Origin: Erigeron canadensis
Taxonomy: Eukaryota > Streptophyta > Magnoliopsida > Asterales > Asteraceae
Length of the DNA stretch: 64,000 nt
NCBI RefSeq assembly: GCF_010389155.1
Contig: NC_057769.1
Coordinates: 31,062,735-31,126,734, forward strand
Direction: 5' to 3'
In this document: positions 23,581-34,206 of the stretch, piece after piece
How positions within the stretch are numbered: the stretch's first letter is position 1
How the letters are laid out: the number at the start of each line of letters is the position of its first letter
Program-made: the position numbers and the translations under genes
Notes under the pieces: generated by a model
The model's database searches: none
Told to the model about the DNA's origin: nothing
What the model saw: only the letters and a program-made list of their open reading frames with translations

Positions 23581-24415
23581 CAGTAAAACCTCTATAAATT
23601 AATAATGTTGGGACCGAGATATTTTATTAAATTATCGAGATATTATTATATCCATAAATTAATAAATTATTACTTTAAAGAGGTTAATGTATCACTTTTA
23701 AAATTTTCATATCCAATGTACATTCACACATTAAATGACACAAGAGTCCAAAGCAAATTGCTTTCAACACGATAAAATTTGTTCCATGAATTTAATCGGC
23801 TCAAGTAATTTCAACGATGTAAACTATGGAGAAGACATTCGTGAGCTTGAGAACTTGATTACGGGTATGCATTATTAGCACAAAATGGATGTGAATGAGT
23901 TACGGGATTATCCTGGTGAAAAATAATGAATGTTATGAGATTCAAAACATTGAAGAATTTGTGATGGATACTGTTCAAAATCTAGTTGATGATGAAGTTG
24001 AGAATGATACAGTAATTTTTGAAATTGATCACTCGGAAAAAAAAATTATAAGCGGCTAACAACTCTTCACAACTTTTGTTGCGACAATGTCTCAACTCTT
24101 ACGTGCAATGTACAAATTTAAATATATATTTCAACATAGTTATAAAGTTTAAAAAAAACAAGTGAATATAGATTTCATTTTTTACTAAACAAAATTAAAA
24201 TTTTGGAATATTTAAGGAATTATTAATTTATAGTTTTGATGAGACCTATATTTTTATCTTGGGGTTTCAAAAAAATTATTATCATATTATTTTATTGATC
24301 GGTGTCCAATTTTGTACTGATTATTAGTTTTATCGAGATTATTAATTTATCAAGTATTAATTTATCGAGGTTATTAATTTATCAAATACTGTATTAATTT
24401 ATAGAGATTCTACTG
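23581..24415 (+). mobile_element. pogo-like (Tc1/mariner) element with decayed transposase end, 835 bp
   Basis: Left end CAGTAAAACCTCTATAAATT and right end, inverted, CAGTAGAATCTCTATAAATT, with TA on both sides (23579-23580 and 24416-24417). A TA duplication and CAGTA ends fit the pogo group. Between 23800 and 24030 broken frames read like the acidic C terminus of the DDE transposase (for example MDVNEL..YPGE, then an acidic DDEVENDT stretch), with stops throughout. Confidence 0.8.
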
Positions 24416-24625
24416 TACTACTTTAACAGAATCTATAATACACACATAAAGAAACCTCCAAGGACCATTTATGATATTTTGGTAATCATTAGGGCCAATA
24501 ACACAAACGCTGCACACATTTACTAATTACTACTCCATTTTTTACTTCCAGGCAAAGTCGCCGGTTTTACGTCACCCAAATTCCTACAGTAAAGCATATA
24601 TTTATTCGAGAATTCCAATCCTAAA

Positions 24626-27600
24626 ATGTCTATATCTATTACCACCAACTTCTTATCTCGATTCTCTATAATCAAACCCTATCATTTCGCATCTACAATA
24701 CCATCGATATTCACTAATTATCATTCAACACAGGTCTTATAAACATTTTATTGTTATTTTTAATAAACTTGATAATAATTTGACATAAATACTTATAATA
24801 TTTTCAGGTTTCTGTAAACCGACGTCGTTTTGTAACGTATGCGATGAATCCGGATCTTGATTCACCGGCGAAAAATCCAGGGCTCCGGAGTGACCCGCCG
24901 GATGAAGCTACTAAAGGATACGTCATGCAACAAACGGTATTATTTTATTAAATTTTATTTCTGTGTATTTTTCTGCCTTTTTGAGCTGTTGCATAGTTGA
25001 GTATTGAATTTGGCTAGAATGGACTTGAATGATTTGTGCAACTGCCATGCTTTTTTTTTTATATGTTGATGTTTTAGTTGTTTCGCTTTTAATGATGGTT
25101 TAGTTGTTTCACACGAGAGAAAGTACCCGCGGTAAGATGGTGGGGTGGTAGTTCATAGAGTGTGACAGGTCATAGGTTGTGATATGTCATAGAGTGTAAT
25201 AGCCAAATGCCTTAGTCGTACGGGCACCGCCCTCGGATTTAAAAATTCGTCAAAAGTATATCGAATGACATTTCCAATGAAAGAGCATTAAAATTTAAGA
25301 GCACCTATATAATTTTTATAATTTATCGATGTACGGTTTTTGAGATATAAGATTTTGAGATAAAAGATTTTGAATAATTTTTGAGAGAGAAAAATGGGTG
25401 GTTGAGATGTAGGGAGAGAAAAAAATGAGTGGTTGAGATATATATAAATGTATTGTACCTTATGCAATAATAGGTGTACATTGTTGATTGTTGAAAAGTT
25501 GAAAAAATTTGGAGGGAACAAATGCTTTATAATGTAGTAGAGATAGAGATATAGACAAAAGTTATATTGACAATATATATATATATATATATATAGAGGA
25601 AGGGTTATTTGAGAACTTACAAATAAAAAAGAACGCGAGAACAATTCTGGACCACTCATTTTCTTATATTTTCTCTCTTTTCCATTAAATAAGAAAATTC
25701 ACCGAAATCATTTAAAATGCTTTGTCTCACAAACCATAAATCGTTAAACGAAATAAAAAGCATGGGTAGTCTTAAAATTTCATCCTCTTTCATTAGAGAT
25801 ACAATTCGATATAATTTTGACGACTTTTTAATTTTCGTTTTTTTTTCCCATCGCGTTCATCCTACACATTTGTAAGATTATTGTTTTCACATGTAAATTA
25901 GTAAATGAGCATATGTACACAACAATGAAGGTCAAGGGCGGAGCCCGTCAATCCATGGCAGAGCCATGGTAGCCAAGGACGGAGCCCGTCAGTCCATGGC
26001 GGAGGAATAGCGGCTAAGGGCGGAGCCCATTAGGTAGATCACCCCCTATGACCTGTCACCCTCTATGACCTATCACCCTATGACCTATCACCCCCACTAG
26101 CTTTGGTTTATAAATATCCTTAAGGGCAAAGCCCGTTCTGAATCATAATTTTGTTCAACCTACACATGTGTAAGTTATGTATAACTACCAAAAAGAAAAC
26201 GAAAATTAAAAATTCGTCAAAAGTATATTGAATTGGATCTCTAATGAAAGAGGACGAAATTTTAAGACTACCCATGCTTTTTGTTTCGTCTAACGATTTA
26301 CGGTTTGTGAGTTAGAACATTTTGAATGATTTGGGTGAATTTTATTATTTAATTGAAGAGAGAGAAATAGGAAAGAATGTGTGGTCTAAAATGGTTCTTG
26401 AGTTCTTTTTTTTAGGAGTTCTCAAAATAATTCACCCTATATATATATATATATATAGGGTAAAGTTATTTTGAGAACCTTTTTTTTGTGAGAACCTTTG
26501 AGAACTTTCCAAATCAAGCCCAACCGATGATTGTTCTTTACATGAAAATTGTTTTTTGATTGTTTTCTGAATAACTTATGTCTAACTTTGAAGTTTATAA
26601 TTGTGTGGAGCATGGATTATCATCCGTAATACAATTATGTGGAGATTTGGATTCTTGATTATATGTGCACGAATATTGCTATGATCACATGTATGCAAGT
26701 TGATCACATGTAATCATAGCAATACTCGTGCACATGTGATCAAGAATCCAAATCTCCACATAATTGTATAACGGATGATAATCCATGCATCCACACAATT
26801 ATAAACTTCAAAATTACACATAAGTTATTCAGAAAACAATCAAAAAAACAATTTTCATATAAAGAATAATCATCGGTTTGAGCTTGATTTGAAGAGTTCT
26901 CAAAGGTTCTCGCAAAAAAAAGGGTTATCAAAATAACTTTTCACTATATATATATATATATATATATTGTATCTTGTAGGCTGGAGAAAAGGCGTATCCG
27001 GTAAACATATATGAAACATATACCAGTTTACTTTAATACTCATGTTACTGCAGCCTGGGACGGAGGCAGCATGGGGGTAGTGTAGGGAGCTGTCGCCCTG
27101 AATTTGGTACAATCTTATTTTTATTTTATATTTTAGGTATATTTGGAATTAGGTAAATATAGTAAATACATACAAAACATAAAACCAACATTCGAAATTC
27201 GTCCCCCAAGATAAATTTCATTGCTCCGACTTTATTTGGAGCTCACTCCATCATTTTGCTATATAATAATCTGGACATGAAGGCTATCAGCAATAATTGT
27301 CGAAAACCAAAAATCCTCTCATTAAACCCACTGGTGCCACAATACAAAGACCATAACAGAAGTCCAATGGTTGTGCCTCTGTTTTGGGTGAAAAAAAGCT
27401 CACGGGTTCCAATCTTGTTGAAAACACTAACTGATCTGTTTCTGCTAGAGGGCGAACTCCTAATGACTGCAATAATTAAAATACTGTCACCAATGGGACT
27501 CCATTCTATCATTAATCAACATTTTTCACTTGGGACACCCAAAGGACCAGTCGTCCTTTTTCAAAAACTCATGATAGTTCTAAAATTAATAATTTGCATT

Positions 27601-30600
27601 AGTCCACAGCAATTAACCAAAACAGATACAACTATTGGGCCAAATTTTTGCATACGACTTTGAGTTCTCCGGTAACAAAAACAAATTATTCGCTGTAAAT
27701 TTTGTGGTTAAATCTTTATTGATGACAGTGTCATGATAACCAAGCCGATTAAGTTTGTATGCTGTCTATAACCGAAAAGGCCTAATTCCTTTACCTATAC
27801 TATTTGTTTGAAGCTGAGTCTAAATTTTCATCTTAAAAACTAGATACACTGCCACAGTGCCACTTATATGCCTGATTATGTGTTAATGTATGCTCTTAAT
27901 ATAAATGCCCAGTCCGTAGCTGCAAACGCGAAGTGGCTAAGTAGTGATGGAAAAGAATTTGGCCCTAACAATCTCAGTCCATCTTCAAAAAAGGCCATTT
28001 AACCACAACCTCTACAGTTTAGCTTGAAACATAATCTGTGTTATATCAGCATATCAAACACCAAGACAACACATGTTTTCAATAGTCAAAACTGCATTGT
28101 AGAATCTAGGTATGTGAGACATGACCTGTTGAGGAGGGCTCCAGTGAGTCCAGTCTTTGGGATGTGTGATTTAGGAATACGAACATGTTGTTTGCTCACT
28201 GTAGTTTTGCTCAACCTGCGTTTAGTAAAAAATTCTTGGTAGAATAGACATGTCACAGACTTAGTCAAATGTTTTAAACTCTTTATAAGTATAGAATATT
28301 ATTGAAGTTGTTAATTTACTCTAACTAATCTAGACTAAACTAAACTAGACTAAAGGGGACACATGTTGTTTAAAGGAAGCGTTGTGTTAGGAAAGCCTTA
28401 ATTATGTTTTTGTTATATATTGGTATGTATATATATAATTTTAAATAGGAAAATTGATAAATATATGGAGTTAGTAATATCAAAAAAAGGTTTAACAAAC
28501 TAATGTTTGATCAAGGAAAGAATAGCATGCCGTTAAAGAATGGTTCAATTTTGTGTTAGTTATATTGGTAGATTGATAAATAGACATTTTAGTACATACT
28601 TAAAACCATTAAAACAAAAAACTGAAATTGTAACAAGATGAAAGTTCGAGTTATAAAAGGAAAAAAGTGAAATAAATAATGTTCACAGACTGTATCGGTC
28701 ACTCAGAGATTTCTATATATGTGGTAAGTATATTGTTTGATTTTAGATTGGCATAAAAGTAATATATATATATATATATATTCGTTCTATTATGTAATTA
28801 TTTTATTTTTTTTAGAACGGCACGTTCTATTATGTAATATATGGTCTGTTATTATACATTATAATCTGTTGTCAAATAGATTGTTTCTACTTTCTAGTGA
28901 GAGACAAATTTATTTTGTTACTTACTAAGTATTTTTTTTTGTTACATGAGACATAACAAAAATAAAAGAACATATTATTTATTAATTAATAAGGACAAGT
29001 GTTGTTTCAAGAATACGCCAAATATTATACAAAGGATGCATCAATTCTGTCTTGGTTGTATTGGTAGATGTGTGTATGTATATGAGCTTGACTTAGGGTT
29101 TGGTTTAGGAGACTAAGTGCAAAAAAATGTATTCAACCTGACACGTTTTGTTGTCGATTGTAATTGGTGATGTGGATCGTTTTTGATGACGTGGCAATCT
29201 ATATGTCATTTTGATTTAGTTATTAGTTATGACTGAAGTGAAGTATGAAGTATTTATGTAAGTATTTATGTTAAATGTATTGTTAAGAAAAAAGTTGAAT
29301 CATTTAAGAGGATGTGCTAACTGTTTACTAACTTTTTTCAGATGTATCGGATTAAGGATCCGAAGGCAAGTCTTGAGTTCTACTCGAAAGTACTTGGAAT
29401 GTCGTAAGTCTTTTTGTTTCATGTTTATATTACTTTATCTATGGCATTTTTGTTAAGGTGCTTTTCCCTAGGTTTCGTTAAAATATTTCTATTGTGGTAG
29501 CTATAGCCTATAGGATCTGAAATCTTGTGCAGATTGCTTAAGAGACTGGATTTTCCAGATATGAAATTTAGCTTGTACTTTATGGGCTATGAGGTGAGAC
29601 AGTAAATGACATAGTTTGATAAAACGTTTTCTTTTCTATGTGATTGGAGTATGTAATTGTGTCAATAAACTCATGTACATATTAATCTTGTCAGGATATC
29701 TCATCAGCTCCCATTGATCCGGTTGAGCGTACCCAATGGACATTTGCAAAGAATGCTACTATTGAGCTTACACAGTATGATATATCTTCATGCATTCTTG
29801 TTCATTGTTATCTCCATCCGTATTTCTGTAATAGCTAACTTACTGTAACATATTTCTAGCAACTGGGGCACTGAGACTGATTCTAAATTCCAAGGGCATC
29901 ACAATGGAAACTCAGAACCTCGAGGATTTGGTATGCCATTATCTAACATATATTTTCCAGAAAAATCTTTGGATATTTTCATGACATAGTATAAGTGTTA
30001 ACGATACAAACATTCTTTTCTTTGCATTCAGGCCATATTGGTGTAGCAGTTGATGATGTACAGAAAGCCTGTAGTAGATTCACAGACCTCATGGTTCCAT
30101 TTGTTAAAAAGCCCGATGAAGGTAAATTTTCTTCTCTAGATTTTATTTTATCTTCCGACCTGATGATGCTTTAGGTGCTAATGATATTCACATTTGTTAT
30201 ACAAATTTCTATAACTTTCCACCAGTGTACATTTGCATTATATGCAAATGTGAAATCAGCAAGAGTTACATTCACAGTAACATGCTGATCGTTTAAATTT
30301 TTAAGGTTATCATACTATCAGTGGTGCAATATTATTTTGTAACAGAAATTTAGCTTATTAAGACACCCAACAACATTTTGGTATTTCTTTCAACTAATTT
30401 TGTTATAAAAATTACCGTTTCCTTTTAAGATCATACTTTTAGGTTGTATGTGATTTATCATTTGTTCCATGCCTTTCTAATTTTTGTACAGTATCAGTAT
30501 ATGGAACCATTAGTTCATTATACTCTTATATTAGTTATTGCGTATTATGTATGGGGGCAGTGACTGCGCTACGTGTAACCCAGGGGAATGTATGTGTGAA

Positions 30601-31588
30601 AAGCTAGAAGTTTTTTGAGTTTCTAATCTCTATTACATGTCTTGCATACGCATACCAAAAATCAAATGGTCCAACGTTTAAAGCCATTGACAAATGAAAC
30701 TACATAAGAAAAGCATTACTAAACTAATACAGAGAAAAATTTGTCACAATGAGAAGTTAGCAGTGTATCTAACCCACGACATCACTGCCTGAAATGGAAG
30801 ACCAAAATAAAGCAAGAACTACTTCAGCTCAACATTCACCACATTCAGCTCAACCCCGCTGCTAGCCCCTGAATTGACCTTTCCTATCTTGCAATATTTA
30901 ATCTTTAACAGCCCTTTCTCGGTTTCTCCTTTGCTGCGTGCTGTCACCTACTTCATGTACCTGTAGTTGATAAATTTATATGATATGAATATTTATTATG
31001 TTAGTATATAGTGATTTTTATAATATTCATGAACCTTTTATCACTGTAAACTTAGAATTTGGAACTCGTAAGTTAGAAGTTTACTTGATTATTAGCGTTG
31101 TCGCACAACATGGTTTTCTACATGTATAACGAAGCCCATATTACTCATAGAGGTAAAGTTACATCTAGCCCAAAGAGTAACCCAAACCTGGAAAATGGTG
31201 TGTACCCCTCTCTAGGTTCCTGGACCAGCCACTGCATGGGGGTCAATCTATGAATTTCATCAAGTGGCTTTATGCTTGACATGAATGAATTGCTTTAAGT
31301 GTCTCTTTTAAAAAAAGCAGTTATGGAAACCACTTTCAGAGTGCACACAAACAAAAAGTATTAGCTTTATCAATGCAATTTTGTAATTGTTACGTGAATA
31401 TATGTTTATTTTTGCTTTACAAACTTTTTTCTGTTGGATTAAATTCCATATTTGACCAAATTAGCAATGTTATTGCAGGCAAACTGAAAGGGATCGCATT
31501 CATTAAAGATCCTGATGGTTACTGGATTGAAATATTTGACTGTAAAGGCATTACTAATGTAGCTATGGCTGCTGGCTCCAAAACCTGA
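24626..31588 (+). CDS. GLX1: Glyoxalase I (lactoylglutathione lyase), canonical copy
   Basis: Eight GT-AG exons join in frame to 236 aa: 24626-24733, 24808-24936, 29342-29403, 29533-29593, 29695-29774, 29860-29930, 30032-30121, 31479-31588. The enzyme isomerises the hemithioacetal of methylglyoxal and glutathione to S-lactoylglutathione, which glyoxalase II then hydrolyses. By alignment with human GLO1, the metal ligands are Q78, E144, H172 and E218, and the glutathione contacts R82, N148 and R168 are all present (TMYRIKDP, ELTHNWG, EPRGFGHIG). The single short domain resembles the eukaryote-type zinc enzyme rather than the plant two-domain nickel enzymes. The first ~55 residues (Ser/Thr/Arg-rich, RRRF) look like an organelle transit peptide. 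Intron 2 is 4.4 kb and full of transposons. A 3'-UTR intron (about 31595-31728) is likely. A tandem paralogue begins 2.6 kb downstream. Confidence 0.96.
25135..25420. mobile_element. Partial copy of the Mutator-like element at 25596, in intron 2
   Basis: It contains an inverted version of the GTGACAGGTCATAG segment and the AAAAATTCGTCAAAAGTATA block found in 25596-26437 and 56311-57166, but only one arm is recognisable and no target duplication is seen. Confidence 0.55.
25596..26437. mobile_element. Mutator-like foldback element with GC-rich core, copy 1 (842 bp)
   Basis: About 300-bp inverted arms (left GGGTTATTTGAGAACTTAC, right inverted GGGTGAATTATTTTGAGAAC) surround a core at about 25930-26130 with repeated GGGCGGAGCCCGTC and CCATGG strings and repeated ACCTATCACCC. 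It is inserted in a TA tract inside intron 2 of GLX1. The copy at 56311-57166 has a clear 10-bp target duplication, which supports a Mutator origin. Confidence 0.8.
26457..26945. mobile_element. Foldback element, copy 2 (489 bp)
   Basis: Same inverted-repeat element as 10932-11416, with arms meeting near 26690-26705 (around CACATGTATGCAAGTTGATC). It abuts the preceding element across a shared TA tract in intron 2 of GLX1. Confidence 0.88.
26946..29341. other. Remainder of GLX1 intron 2
   Basis: About 27050-27240 has GGGACGGAGGC on the left and GCTCCGAC on the right and may be a decayed hAT-type MITE. Open frames on both strands at 27243-27663 show no recognisable domain. The rest is AT-rich, with the splice acceptor TTTTTTCAG at 29333-29341. 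Confidence 0.4.
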
Positions 31589-32426
31589 GTAAAGGTAATT
31601 CCTGACGGCTAGTGGTTTGAGATGTGTTAAAAATGTTGTCTGGAAAAAGCAATTATATCTAAAAACTTGTCTAAAATATAGGATTGGTAATGTGATACTT
31701 TGACATTTTAACCTAACGGTCTTTGCAGGAGGTGTTTCTGTTTCGTGATGAAGATGAGCTTGTAATAGTAGTAAAGTTCAACTCTTGCCAGCTAGTGTTA
31801 TTTTATTTTCTATTTTATTTTCTATTGTTTGTTCTCATAAAGTGCATTCGTATCTGGAATAGCTTTGTTCACCCTCATAAAAAGCATCTGGCCTATGTTC
31901 TTGTGGGAATGAAGAAGAAACATGTTGAAGGTACAAGAAAGGCTTGAATATGATACACCTTAACCTATGCTTGAACTTAATATGATACTTCAGCCAAGTC
32001 TTTTAGCTCAAGCTCATTTCAAGATTGATTTAGACTTGCGAGATCAAATAGCTTAAATATATTGCTAAGAAACTATGCTCAATTAAGAGAAGTACACTTG
32101 AGTTTTCACATAGATAAACTTAAGGAGCTAGCTTGAGTGTACTTCAAGCTTTAATAACAAGATAAAGCTCTGAATTGTTTGGAACCCTCTTCGCATGATC
32201 TCCAAAAACTTAAAAGTGTGAGTCAAGTGCTATGACATCCGGACTCGTCTTGTTTTGAGTAAGATAAAAGTTAATTTAATGAAATGAGCTAATGTCGAGT
32301 TTGATCTAGAGTAACTTCATCAGGGCCGGCCCAAATGAATACTTATATTAAATCTTCATATATACTTCTACCGGCCATCATATACCAACATGACAATATA
32401 ATGCTTCATTAACATATACCAGTCAT
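31589..32426. other. GLX1 3' UTR and downstream flank
   Basis: The stop is followed by GTAAAG|GTAATTCC and, at 31727-31728, TTTGCAG|GAGG, suggesting an intron in the 3' UTR. No further gene seen. Confidence 0.5.
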
Positions 32427-32602
32427 AGTAGCCAATTGGTAAGGTCTTTGATCTTGGAAGGATCTATCTGTGTTTGAGTTCCACTTTTCACATTTGTGAG
32501 GATGGATTATAGGGGGTTTTCGAAAGTCCTGGTTTCTTGACATATGTGTAGTTTAGAAGTAGAAGGAGAATAAAATGCTATTAAAAAAATAAATAAATAA
32601 TA
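32427..32602 (+). mobile_element. tRNA-derived SINE, 176 bp
   Basis: It starts AGTAGCCAATTGGTAAGG, a pol III A-box, followed ~40 bp later by a B-box-like GTTTGAGTTCC, and ends in a TAAAAAAATAAATAAATAAT tail. The perfect 9-bp duplication ACCAGTCAT lies at 32418-32426 and 32603-32611. This is the standard plan of a plant SINE inserted by LINE machinery. Confidence 0.88.
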
Positions 32603-32611
32603 ACCAGTCAT

Positions 32612-34206
32612 GTCAAAAATGAGGTATAAAAGTCAAGAGGTAAGATGTACTTTTACCTAAATTTACAAGATACATAAACAAAAAAGAACCTCGAAAGACC
32701 ATTTATGCTTCTTTAGTAACCACCGATGATACGTACATACATATACAAGAAAAACATATCAAACAATAAGCATACAATAAGCATTTCCATTTATAATCAC
32801 CAAACATTACACAACAATGCTAGCGAGGGAGTATAGACAATAATCACATACATCGATCGACTTCTTACAACAAGCTAACATGAACACCAATCCCATCCAA
32901 TTACCACATGACACTCAAAATACGAGGCAAAAAATGCGGAACAACCAAGTATGTGACTCCGATAAGTGCTTCTCACTATGAGAGTCTCAAGATGGCACAC
33001 AGATGACATAAAAAAGTACAACTTGTCCTATTAAGCAGGGCTCATTAGTATTTAAGGGCCCAATTTTAAGTCGTCAACAATATGTAAGCTATACATACGT
33101 ATATACTAGACTACTAGTTATTTAAGTAACTTTCCTTGAAGATACGTTGGTTATATGATATTTTACTTGTACCGTAAAAAATGGACTCGCTTGCCAACTA
33201 ATTATTTTTTTTCTATTTGCTTTTGACTATTTTGTTGTAGTTTTTTTTTTTCTTTTTTAAATTACGTTTTAATTGGTTAGTGGTTCAAAAACCCTAGCAG
33301 TGACTTAGACTAAGACTTAGTAGTTTTATTACACCGTAAAACCATTATCTTTCCTTTTTTAACAATACAAATTTTGCTTATGGAACTATACTACTTTAAA
33401 TCTTGACCATCAGTTAAAATTTAATGGTCAAGATTTTCTCACTTAACTAGTCAAATTGAAAAACTTGAAGAAATCTTCATCCTTTTATTATTGTGCAACT
33501 GGGCTTCCAAAATCCACAAGACGGCCTTGTTGCTATCACTAGGTGCTTATAAAGATGACATTGGATGACCCTCATTGAGGATAACCTCAATAACCAAAAT
33601 TCCATTTAAATGGTGCTTCTCATTGGTTGCGTCCCAAACTAGCACGCGGGATATCTAAACTCCTAACCCCGCTCTATAGCTCGTCGTCGTCATTCAACAC
33701 CACCCAACATTCCGAGAGAATAAAACCGTCCTTTTGGTCAAAAAATATATATATTTTTTTAAAATTAAAAAAAAAAAAAACTAGTTAGGTTGGGCTGCAC
33801 ATGCACATAGTCACATGACATGACTCACATGCATCTTTAAACATGGGCCGAGAATAAAACGGCCTTTTGGGCTGCTAACACTAATTCTGCGTCACTGACT
33901 CACTGTTGCGCTGGTCAACAAGATTGACTTCATATCAGCTGCCATAATTTGAAAAGTTTATACCGACCATCATTTGCGTCTGTTCTTCCAATCGCCACTA
34001 GTCTTGGTCAAATATGTTTTGCATTAATTTATTGTTTATTGCCGATAGCCGGGCTGACTTTGCTAAACACCATTCCGTATATATATACTGATATACAAAT
34101 ACACACGCACACACACACACACATATATATTTTCAGGCAAAACTAATTAACGCTGGCCACCACAATAAGCTTTCTATTTATTCAATTTCCTAGTAAATTA
34201 ATTAAA
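32612..34206. other. Intergenic region and promoter of the second glyoxalase gene
   Basis: No coding seen. A CA microsatellite with TATATATAT lies at about 34100-34132. TTTCAGGCAAA just upstream of the gene resembles TTCCAGGCAAA in the same position before GLX1, a trace of the shared ancestry of the two promoters. Confidence 0.45.

Noticed and set aside
27243..27663. Open frames on both strands in GLX1 intron 2
   Set aside because: No recognisable domain, no splice context, and located within a transposon-rich intron.
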